DNA of 64,000 nucleotides from Turnera subulata (taxonomy: Eukaryota; Streptophyta; Magnoliopsida; Malpighiales; Passifloraceae), in assembly GCA_028386065.3 (NCBI GenBank), contig JAKUCV010002299.1, forward strand, positions 1-64,000. The letters are read 5' to 3'. Position numbers and translations under genes: made by a program. Positions 1 to 10,082 of this stretch are shown piece after piece (position 1 is the stretch's first letter; every line of letters starts with the position of its first letter). The notes beneath the pieces were generated by a model. That model made no database searches. It was not told where the DNA came from and worked only from the letters and a program-made list of their open reading frames with translations.

Positions 1-2839
1 TGTAACAGCCCAGGTAAAAATTTCATTTTTACCGGGACTGTTTAAGTTAATGTACAGTAATTTACCATTGATTTTTAATCTTGGGTAATTAAATTATGGT
101 AAATCGAGTATTGGATTTTGAAACCGAGCCTTGTCCTGGGTTCGGGAATTTTCTGCGGATTTTACGGACCGAAGTTGGGATTTTTCCGGGTCCGGGAATC
201 TTCGGAAAAAGCCGGGATTATTCTCGAATTATCGGACCAGAAATAAGATAAGTGGGTATACCGGATATTTTCTGGTCCAGGTGGGCCACACTTCACATGC
301 AGCATAGTAACTGCATAATTGAAGTTCAATTATTCAGCCGCCAATTCCTATTCAGCCTGTGATTCACCAATAATTTAATTGTCTATAAAAATTAACTCTC
401 TTCTGCTACTCTATGCACAACACAATTACTCAGTACACCACCATCATCACCTGTATCCTTCTGCAAACACACTTCCCGATCCCTGCCTGCCTGCAAACTA
501 CTGCAAACCACCTAATCCATACCAGAAATAATACTAAAATAAACACACCCAACCAACCAGGTGGCGCCACGTCACCATCCCACCTTCACTTCTCCTTTCC
601 TTCTTCTTTTCTTTCCGTGGCCGTAAGCCACCAAACGCCGCCGACCACCCGAGCCACCGCCACTTGCCTCTCTTCCTCCATCCTTTAGTTACCACCGCTG
701 CTGGACGAGGAAAGGCCGTCGCCGTCCTCCTCACGCACAGCAGGAAGGCCACGAAACCACCCCCTGAAGATCGGTGAACCGCCGCCGTCTTCCCACTACC
801 GACGAGCGCCAACAGACCACGCCGCCCGTCTCCACTCCACCGTCACCTTGCGCCGACCTCCTCCTGGTGCTCGCCTCGCCGTTACCTCGCTCCCTGTCCC
901 CGTATGTCACGTCGCCGGCCGTTGCCAAGGTGAGCTGCAGCCCACTTGCGAGGATCCGACCCGGTTACGTAGGACATGACCCGTTTCGTGGTCGGGTCGT
1001 GACCTGGGTCTGAGTCTTTGGGCCGCGCGGGTCCTGGGCCGGATGTGGCTTGGGCCTGCTGTGGTCTGGGCTTGGACCTGGGCCTGACCTTGGGTTTGGG
1101 CTGAATCTGGGTATGGGTTATATAGTAAAGCCCAGCCCGATTTAATTAAAAAAAGAGAAGAGAAAAGAAATTCTGGAAAAGAAAATAAATCTGGAGAGAA
1201 GAAAATAAAATGGAAGAAAATAAAAATGAGGTTTGGAAAATATATTAAGGAATGGAAAATAAATATTTTGAGGAGATAATTTTGGGAACTAATATATGGT
1301 ATGGAAGAAAAATAATAATTCGTAGAAATAATATTTTGGAAAGTACATACCTAGAAATAAATTTTGGAAAGGGTATTATCAAGGTAGAAAAATACCGGAA
1401 TAGTATCCGGGTATAGGTATAAGTATAGAATAGTATCTTGGCACTTGAAATAAATGGTGAATGATGACGATAATGGAGAATTAATCCGGGAGAGTAACCG
1501 AGCTGAGTTAGTATTTAATTTACGGTATACAGTATTAGCAAGACATTTGCATACCATCTTATATGTGCATATTATTTGATTGATATAGGAGTTGACAACG
1601 AGCAATTTGCTGAGGAACCGGACTTGGAACTTGCTGAACAGTTTCATAGTTGATATCGGCTAAGGTGAGGATGGATAACCCTTGTTATGTTGCCTGTAAT
1701 ACTTTGTGTGCTTTGTTGTTCGATTGAACTGCTGAATTGTTGAATGTTTGCTGGTTGACTGTTGTGGATATTATTGTTGCTTTGAACTGTGATATTGACT
1801 ATGTGGATAATATGCTGAGATTGATGTTGAACTATTGACTGTGGAAATTGAGATAAAGAATTTGGAATATGGAATTGGAATTGGAATTGATTTGAGATGT
1901 TGATATAATTGTCATGTGGAGAGTAGTGGTACGACCCGATGGTATGAAAATTAATTTTGGGATGCTATGGTCGGGTTTTGGTTGGTTGGCCCGTCATGCC
2001 TGTGGTTAGGGTATACCGAATACCCAGAGGCTCGGATATGCCGAATATCCGCGGTGGCTCGGATATGCCGAATATCCGCAGAGGCTCAGATATGCCGAAT
2101 ATCTGGTTGGCATGACGTCGCCTGAGGTTGGGGTATACCGAATACCCAGTGGCTCGGATATGCCGAATATCCGCGGTGGCTCGGATATGCCGAATATCCG
2201 CTGTGGCTCGGATATGCCGAATATCCGGTTGTTTTGATATGAGGATTGGTTGTTGACCTAGCATCCGGAATTAATTGATTACCAGGTACGACCCTAGCTT
2301 GTCCAGTGACGGGGCCCGGAAGATAAAATTGGTAATAATAATTAAGCATTCTTTTGGCCTTGGTTCAGTTGTGGATATGTTGTTGCTTATCTGTGTTTGC
2401 TTTTAAGTATTACGGTTGCTTGCATATCACTGTTTATCCTTGGTCGGTGAGCACTTCGGACTCACCCCTCGCCTGCGGGGTTTCATCCCGTAGGATAAGT
2501 TGTTTCCGTAGTTCAGGTACGACGTTCGATGGCTGCTGTTCTTCTTCTCCACCTGACTCCGGATCCATACCACCGATGCATGTGCATAAGTCTTCCGCTG
2601 CTATTCTATTGCTTATATTGCTGTATTGCTGAATTCCTGTGATAAGTATATTACTGATACTATCTGCTGCTGTTGAGAGCACTGTGTTGGGTTGGAATAA
2701 TGGTCCCCGAGAGTGGGTGACAGTTGTATTGGTAGTTGCTATTGTATAATATTTGCACGTTGTACTGTCTGTTCTATCATAATGAATAGTTTCGGCACGT
2801 GTTTACTGTGTTACGGTAAATACGGGTCGGGGCGCTTCA
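1..2839 (+). mobile_element. Probable Ty3/gypsy solo LTR
   Basis: The segment opens TGTAACAGCCC and closes GGGTCGGGGCGCTTCA, giving the TG...CA ends and terminal style usual for long plant gypsy (Tekay/Del-like) LTRs. It also holds a 'gagcacttcggactcaccc' stretch of the kind seen in such LTRs, pyrimidine- and GC-rich leader-like sequence at 0.55-1.1 kb, and a tandem hairpin block. No gag or pol follows: from 2845 the sequence becomes homologous to the copia element at 18.63 kb, so this looks like a solo LTR lodged in the leader of copia copy 1. The left flank is outside the window, so a TSD cannot be tested. Short ORFs here are not conserved genes. Confidence 0.6.
2009..2226 (+). repeat. Tandem array of eight hairpin units
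   Basis: Units of about 27 bp (GGCTCGGATATGCCGAATAT...) each contain a perfect 6-bp stem around a 5-nt loop. Stems are GGGTAT/ATACCC at 2009-2025 and 2131-2147, AGATAT/ATATCT at 2088-2104, and GGATAT/ATATCC at 2034, 2061, 2156, 2183 and 2210. The loop is ACCGA with the GGGTAT stem and GCCGA otherwise. Stem changes are compensatory. The block lies inside the probable LTR. Confidence 0.85.
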
Positions 2840-3859
2840 AATTTAATTATGTCTTTTATTTATTTAATTTTTAGAATTATGTTAATATTACAATATTTGT
2901 ATCCGAGGCCCTTAAAATTTCCGGAAGAAATTTATCATGGCATTAAAATGTGGAAATGTATTTAAATGATAATAGTCTTGAAGACTCAATAAAAGGAAAA
3001 TGGCAAAGACCGGATGTTTTACCGCCGGAAGATCCTACAGATCCTTTAAAGAAAACTGAAGAAAAACATAAACCGCCAGACGATGGATATTATATGACCA
3101 CCAGAAGATGGATATGACCAGAAAATTTATACTGTATTTATCTTGCTTACCCTGAAGGTGCAAGTCAATATATATTGAATAATTTTTATTTCATTGTTAA
3201 TTGTTATATTTTAAAACATTATGTTTTACAGTATGTTATAATTGTTAATTTTTAATGTGGACGTGAAATTATTGTTGACTCCAGCATTTGTCCTGGAGAC
3301 GATGCAATGACGTATTCCGTATTGAATAAATGGAAATTATATATAAGAAATATATGAAAAGTATGATCTCAAAAGAGAAATACGCTCCAGAAGAGCATGG
3401 ATTTTTAATGAGCTCTTGAATAGCACCATTTCTCCTACCCAAAATGCAACAGTATTCAAGGAGGAGTGGAAAATTGTATGTGAATGTTGTTGCATCTACC
3501 TATATTATACCCCTACAGACTATACCCCTACAACAGATGAATAAACTGTGAAGAACACAAGCTTAACTATGATCTAGAAGATTATATGTTTACGCTCTAG
3601 AAGAGCATAAACTCCTGAAGAGTACAAAATATTCTTGTTTACAGTGATAAAAGAAATTGTTATGGATCCCGTTGGATTGACTCTGCTCTATTCCCTGAAG
3701 CGAATAAGACAGTATAATTAATTGTGTCTATGGCCCTGGATGAGGTTATAATGGCAAAGGGAAAGCATGCATATTATTATTGCATAATGGATCCATAACT
3801 GGAGAACATTCACATAGAGGAATTGTTCTCATACATAAAGTTGAAATAATTATTTATCT

Positions 3860-4204
3860 GTTGGGTACAACATTAACTCTAAAACTCTGAGCCTCACTAT
3901 TAATGTTGACCCTAACACTGTCGTTCCAGGAGAACCACACACCACCCATATTATTTTCTCCAAGTATCTCAAACCGATTTGTTGGAGGAAAACGGAGTGG
4001 AATTACCCCATGGTTCTCTTCAGCTTACCACAAGGTCTCAGTAATCAATACCATGTTAGGTTTGTACTGATTCTTCAGATCCCTTAAGGTACGCACAAAA
4101 TCTTGGGACCTTCTGGCTACACCCCTGCAATTCCATAGTCGAAGTCGTACCTTAGGCCATGTAGGTGGTAACCCAGACACCCTTGGGACACTCCGAGCCA
4201 TCAT
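3860..4204 (-). pseudogene. LINE endonuclease fragment, antisense in copia copy 1
   Basis: On the minus strand the sequence reads like the N-terminus of a plant L1-type ORF2 endonuclease (motifs LWNCRGV, RTLRDLKNQYKPNMVL), with extra stops compared with the better-kept copy at 19521-19871. It begins about 10 bases after the end of the ORF at 4211-4537. There is no reverse transcriptase behind it. Same insertion point as in copia copy 2. Confidence 0.65.
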
Positions 4205-4210
4205 AGAAAC

Positions 4211-4537
4211 CTAATAATAGCTGCTTTGATTTAATATTTGACAAGTAGGCTCTAGCTGGAATTCCTGCATTCTATCTGATATGAAAAACATAATAGAGTT
4301 AGTCGAGCCATAAAAGGAAGCCCTTAGATTGCTTTGGTCCTCTAGGAAGAAAGTCTCTTCCATATGAGTCACAAAGAACCTAGAAGAGTAAAGCTCGTCA
4401 ACAAAAACTAAACGAGGAATTCTTGCGAGTTCACTCGACAGTTCCTCCTGCTGCTCATTCACCATGCTATAGGCTACTCTATTCCTCCTTCCTAGAGAGG
4501 CACCCTCAACAAAGAAAACGGTAAAGGGGGAAGGCAT
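4211..4537 (-). CDS. Conserved unknown 108-aa ORF, antisense in copia copy 1
   Basis: A 108-codon ORF beginning MPSPFTVFFVEGASLGRRNR. It is plainly homologous to the 99-aa ORF at 19905-20204 in copy 2 and has stayed open in both, although the surrounding retrotransposon is full of stops. It has no zinc knuckle, signal peptide or membrane segment that I can see; the centre is rich in acidic and aromatic residues (VFVDELYSSRFFVT, EETFFLEDQ). It lies just upstream of a LINE endonuclease fragment in the same direction, so it may be a remnant of a LINE ORF1 or a captured host exon. I do not recognise the family. Whether it is expressed is unknown. Confidence 0.4.
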   Translation of the reverse strand: MPSPFTVFFVEGASLGRRNRVAYSMVNEQQEELSSELARIPRLVFVDELYSSRFFVTHMEETFFLEDQSNLRASFYGSTNSIMFFISDRMQEFQLEPTCQILNQSSYY

Positions 4538-7311
4538 GTTTTATCTTGTTAATGTTTTTCTGTATGTTTCCATCACATATCTTCCCCCCTTCTTATAGCC
4601 TGAGCTTAGACAGCTAGGTGACAGTTTTCATATATGGACCCTCTTTCTATCTCCGAAAAGATCCAGAAGATTTCTCGGTAATTTGCATTAATTTTCAGAA
4701 AATTCCAAAGCTTTCCAATCCTCGAGGATTTGCTTTTGGAAATGTTTGCCACTACATTAATTATTGCTCAATAATTCTGGTCTTTTTCGATATGAGTGGC
4801 AGAAATAAGCCTAAAATTGGAACATATATTGCTAGCCTGAAGCTAGCAGTTGAGTAATTGAAACTTAACATATCCAGCCAGAAGCTGGAATGCACTAACA
4901 TGGAGCTAGCAATTTTAAGTGTTTAAATACACAGTTTGCACAGCCCGAAGCTGTGATCAACTAGAAGTTGATTATTGGATATCTTGTTTGGCATGACCGG
5001 TTGGGCCATCCCGGATCAATAATGATGTACGAAATTTATTTGGTTATTCATTGAAAAACCAGAAGTTTTTATAATCAATGAATTTTCATGAGTTTGTTTG
5101 CTGTGAAAATTAATTGCTCGGCCATCCTAAGATGAGGTTGGCCTAGAATCACTAGTAATTTTGGGAATAATTCAGGGACATGTACGCGGACTAATAAATC
5201 CGTTGTGTTGACCATCTAGGTAATTTTTACGATGCATCGACTAGATGGTCTATTGCGTGCAAGTTGGCATTATGCGCACTTATTTTAATTATTAACCCAC
5301 CTGCGGGTACACATCCCTAATTATGTTATAAGACTATATGTCTAGATAATACTGGTATATTTCTTCAATGAATAATGTATATCATTGGCAATAAACCCAA
5401 ACAGATCTGGGTGAATATCTCCAATTGATTGCAGGACCATTGTTGATGAAATATTACAGTTTGAGAAAATGGTATTTTACATGCAGCAGTACTTATGTTC
5501 ATCAAGCCAACAAGTTATCATAAAATCTCCCCATTTAATTAGATCATGGTCACGAACCTAGTAACTCTCATCTTCAGACCATTTATTGTACAGTATACGT
5601 ATATAATGCTCCACCACAACATATTTGGTCCTTAAAGAAGACTGGGAATATATGTTGAGTATGTTGGGTATGTTGGTTATTAATATAATGAAAGAGTTTA
5701 CCCAACATAAAGGGGAGGAAATAAGCAGCTGGATCAAGAGTAAGAGTTTATCAAAATACATATCAATGTATGATTCTTGATCCTCAAACAAAATAGAGTG
5801 AACCTGAAGTTCAAAAGATGATTCATTTGCAGGAAATTAATATTCAATTGCCAGACACATTTAAATAATGTGACCAAATTTTATATACCAGCTGCATATG
5901 CTCCTGTTCAAATTGATGTTCCTGAAGAACAACTATTGTATGCAAATGAATCTAAAGTGCGCCAGAAGCGTAGAATATGTTCGGTTCCAAAGAAAACTTC
6001 TCGATAGAGAAAAAGGAGCAAAGATATCAGATGGCCCCAATAAGAAAGTAAGACCTCCAATAGAGGTTCAAATTAAAAGTCCTCCAGAAGAGGTTGGTTT
6101 TTCTGACACAATAGATAAAGTTCTAGAAGTAACTCAGGTACCTGAAATAAGTGAAAATAATGAGATCTCAATTATAGTGTCAGGAATATGATGGAACCGA
6201 CGTGAAATAACCGTCGACGGAATATTTGTTTTATAGCGCTAAATATATATGAAAGAAAATGAGGATCATGAACCTACATCTTTTGATGAATGTAGGCGCA
6301 AAATGATTGGCCAAAATAGAGAAATATAATTAAAGTTGTGTTAGACTCGCTTGTGAAGCGAGGAATTTCTCGGACCTGTAGTCCGTACAACAGTGGTATA
6401 AAACCGGTCAATTATAAAAGGTGTTTGTGCAAAAAAGGGAGAAATAGTGAAATATAAAGCACAGTTTGTCGCACAAAGCACGGCTTGTCGCATGTCGTAT
6501 AAGGTTTTGCTCTACGACCTGATATTTAATTATGAGGAGATAAACTCCCCTGTAGTGGATGCAATTATTTTAAGTGTTTAATAAGTCTGGCAATATATGA
6601 AGATATATGAAAGAATTAGAAATGCATCAAATGAATACTATTACAGCCTATATTTATATGGATCTATAATTCATGACATATACATGAGAATCCTTGAAGG
6701 ATTCACGTTGCCTGAAGCAACTAATTCCCGGGATATATATATTCAATTAAACTAAATTGATCTTTACATAGTTTGAGCCAATGTGGATATGTGTAGTATA
6801 ATTATTCTTGCATATATGCTCTATGTGTTTTATTTAACCAGTATATGTGTGAATTTATTATTATTGTTGCTTATGTTTATAATTTAGATCTATATGTGAA
6901 GTTTTTATTATTTTTGTGATCTGAATACTACTGGAACTCCTGAAGAGGTTTCTAAATCTGTGCTATATTTAAGAAAAAAATTTGAGATATTATTATCAAA
7001 AGTGTATTATTATTAGCAAAGTTGTATTACTACCATCAAGGTTGTATTATTACCTTGATCAAGCTTGTATTATTCCATCAAGAAGTGAATTCCATCCCCG
7101 AATTTTATAATAATGTTCTATTTATCGCCATTAATTGACAAAAACAAGCATTATTCACTGTGGGGCTCAATTATTTAGAACCAAATTTTTTATCCTTAAA
7201 TTATTCGATACAAATTAATTCAATATTCCATAACCGAAGAAAATTAGAATCCGAAGATTAATATAAACTTGGGCTAAAAATATGAAACACAAACATGTAC
7301 GTGATTTGCTA

Positions 7312-7400
7312 ACGAGAGTTTGCTTAGTTGGTTGAGATTCAATAAACACTCCCATTAGGTTGGGAATTTGAACTCCACAGACCGTCCCTTTTAGTAGTAG
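7312..7400 (+). repeat. SINE-like tRNA-derived segment
   Basis: A TTGCTTAGTTGGTTGAG stretch resembling a pol III A box is followed about 40 bases later by GGGAATTTGAACTCC, resembling a B box. Spacing fits a tRNA-derived SINE head. No clear tail or TSD was found. Confidence 0.3.
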
Positions 7401-8409
7401 CGAACTCGATAGTTTGCCCTGGCCCTGTTCGTTGCCATATTTTGTCATCATTCGGACAGCTGGGAATAATGACAAAGTTTTAAGAGGTGGTGCATTAGAA
7501 AAAAGGCAAGTTATTTGATTTTGGTTATTATTAGAGCAATGTTTACAACAATTTAATTATTTTCACTAAACAAACCCAACTGTCATATATTAACTTTTCC
7601 TTTGGTACGTAGTGCGGTCGACAACAAAAGCCGATGGCTTCACACCTGTTTGCTAACTATGCTCTCATAATTTTTTTTACAATGAGGAAATTGTGAAAAG
7701 TGGTCATCACCCATCGCTACAGCCTACATGACAATATATGATATTCTATTAATCTGTACAAAATATTTAATTTATCATAGCTCGTGGCGAACAGGGGCCA
7801 ATTGAGGATTATTTCAGGTCGTAAAAATAATTTATGTGAAAAGGTAAAATCAAAGGAGGTTAAATTTATATTGTAGTAAGGACTTGCAATGAAAAATACA
7901 AAAAAAAAATTAGGGTGGCCGTGCCAGGAATCGCTATGTGACAATGCCTACCACGTTCTATCCATTAAAATATACAAAACTATTGGGGAAGTTACAAATG
8001 GGGTTGTTGGGTAATTGGGTTTGATAATTGGATTAGTGTATAATTAAGCTGGTGCTTGACAGTTAGTTCAACGTTCAGGGTGTATGAGTTGGGTTATTGT
8101 CGTCACTGTATTGTAGGCTAGAGTTGGAGCATGAATTTTTGCAGGTAGAAATTAATAATTTAAACATAATTAATTACTAATTACTCATATAAATGTTGAT
8201 CTTCGTTGAACAACAAAACAAGATTGGTTCTTAGGAAATTGGTGAACTCAGCCTTTAATTGGAATACAAAGAACATTTTTGGTGACCAGCCTTTACCAAA
8301 AACGCTCAGACTTCTTGACCTACTGAACTTATAGACCGAATTTTTTTTAGAGATCACCCCTTCTTTAATTAAACCTTGTCACCGCCTAGATCTTTAATCC
8401 CACCGTCAG

Positions 8410-8720
8410 TGACCATGTACCACTGAAAATTTTGATATTCTTTATTGATTTTGTGTGACAATATATTCTTCATCAAAAAAATTCTTGTCACTAAATAGAA
8501 ATTGCTACAAGAATTTAAATTGTCACACAAATATTAAGTATTTGTGACCACTAATTAACATGGACATTAATTGCTTAATTTGCGTCAAAATGTATGATTT
8601 TGGTCACTTTTGTGGAAAAAATTTGTGACAACTAAAATCATAATGTCATAAATAATTTTTCAATGACAAAATTATTTTCGTCATAAAAATTCTCGTCACT
8701 CTACATGTATACATGTTGGG
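8410..8720. repeat. MITE-like repeat with internal GTGACAA motifs
   Basis: AT-rich sequence with many TTGTCAC/GTGACAA motifs in both directions (for example TTGTCACACAAATATTAAG). The portion at about 8512-8575 matches, in reverse orientation, 47805-47872, which shows it is a dispersed repeat. Ends are not resolved. Confidence 0.45.
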
Positions 8721-9044
8721 GTCTTGTACTGGTTTATTGATGCCCAAGGTTGATGGCATAGTGCATGAACTTATCCAAAGTTCCTTGCTCAACAATCTTG
8801 ATCTCAAAAAGCCTAATTGACTTGTCACCCACTCACCCTTGGCGATATACTGTTATTGCCAAACAACAGTCCTCACAACACATGTGATTTTTGATTCTTT
8901 ATCTGGTTCTGCAAGAACATGCTCACACTAGATCTTCTTCTTTCATGATCCTCAATATTTTGCATTGTTGATAGTGTGCCTCCAAGTTGTAGGCAATACT
9001 CTTGCTAGGCTGCACCCATTTTTTAGTTTTCGATTTGGTATCCA

Positions 9045-9196
9045 GAGCTTTGCCCCAACTAATTCGGATTCGACTCGAGTCGCGCATCTAGGTATGGTAG
9101 TGAGTCTCCCAATAAGAATTTTCTGCGTACGAGAGGACTCAAACTCGAGACCTTATTTAAACGAAACCAAGTCGCTTATCATTTAGACCAACCCAC
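9045..9196 (-). repeat. SINE-like element
   Basis: On the minus strand from about 9195 it reads GGGTTGGTCTAAATGATAAG then, about 35 bases on, GGTCTCGAGTTTGAGTCC, close to the A and B boxes of tRNA-derived SINEs. The body continues with GGGAGACTCACTACC. The 3' tail was not delimited. Confidence 0.45.
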
Positions 9197-10082
9197 ATTG
9201 ATACAAGCGGCACTCATTGAGTGCAAGATTTGTGTACTTTGTTAAAAATTTTGTACTCGAATCTTGGTTGAACCCTGGTTAACCCCCTCGACCTCCAAAC
9301 CCTAAGATATCGGGCCGGGTTTGACAACCTTAACCTTGAGTTTTTAGTTTCTACCTAACCAAAATATCGGGACAGAAGAAGTGTACAACATCACAACTAC
9401 GTCGTTTTTGAGTTTCGTCGCATTCCTCTCAGCTGAGAACGATCAACAAACCAAAATCCCTAATTTCTTTGGTTTTTTTTTTGTTTTTCCACTCCGGTTT
9501 GCTCGCTTCTCCAACATCCGGCAATCTCCAATCTTTCTCTCAGCTCCGTTTGCCAATCTCCGCCGTTGTGACTCCTCAGGTTTCAGTTATCTCTTGCATT
9601 CGTAGAATTCGTTTCAACTATATATTTTTTTTAATTGCTCAAAACTGTGATTCTTTGTATTCTATGAGTAAACTTTGTGATAAAAAAGAGTACTCTCTTT
9701 GGATTTGATTTCCTGATGCTGTGTGTGTTTCACTTGGCTTTAGAATTTTAAGGATGTTTCATTCTCTGTTTTAGTTGCCTTGAAAATCAAGGATAATATT
9801 AGAAAATAAAAAAAAAAAAAAGACGAAAGCGAAGAAAGAAAAAAGGAAAAAGCTTTCTCTGTTATACTTGTCTTCCTCTGTTTACTAAATTTGCAACAAA
9901 AATTGAAAGCAAAATTCATGTTTTTGTTTCTGGAAGACGAAACCCATAAGAACGGAAGCAGTGCCAAATTGTGATCTTTTTGCAAACATGCTGACTGGTC
10001 CTGTATTTGTTTTGCTTTCAGCTTTGGCAAACATGGTATGGGCTGAATAAAGCTTGAGCAAAGCACTAAATGGAGCTCAAAC

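Larger units (their letters stand above)
2840..6990 (+). mobile_element. Degenerate Ty1/copia retrotransposon, copy 1 (partial)
   Basis: Collinear with the element at 18.63-22.75 kb. Readable protein debris includes the gag-pre-integrase box (WHDRLGHPGS-like, 4986-5030), the start of reverse transcriptase (DHEPTS.DECRRKMIG, about 6265-6310; FGPV about 6370-6395) and the RT segment IPEGF..LPEA (6685-6725). Stops and frameshifts are everywhere, so nothing is translatable as a polyprotein. The 5' leader is interrupted by the probable solo LTR, and similarity to copy 2 fades near 6990, before the RNase H part; 6990-7090 is a run of imperfect 25-bp repeats. At least 15 short hairpins with YNGAA-type loops occur through it. 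An antisense LINE-derived block sits at 3.85-4.56 kb. Confidence 0.75.
6991..10082. other. Intergenic, short repeats and PPR upstream region
   Basis: No gene is supported. The stretch contains imperfect tandem repeats to about 7090, a SINE-like segment near 7.3 kb, AT-rich spacer, a MITE-like block at 8.4-8.7 kb, a second SINE-like segment at 9.05-9.2 kb, and from about 9.4 kb pyrimidine-rich sequence that probably includes the promoter, 5' UTR and perhaps a 5' UTR intron of the PPR gene. Confidence 0.5.

Noticed and set aside
2009..2226. CRISPR-like regular repeat array
   Set aside because: Units are directly tandem with no unique spacers, in a plant retrotransposon LTR.
1965..2349. Two overlapping minus-strand ORFs with DIRHIRA-type repeats
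   Set aside because: They are translations of the 27-bp tandem hairpin array; the repeat explains them.
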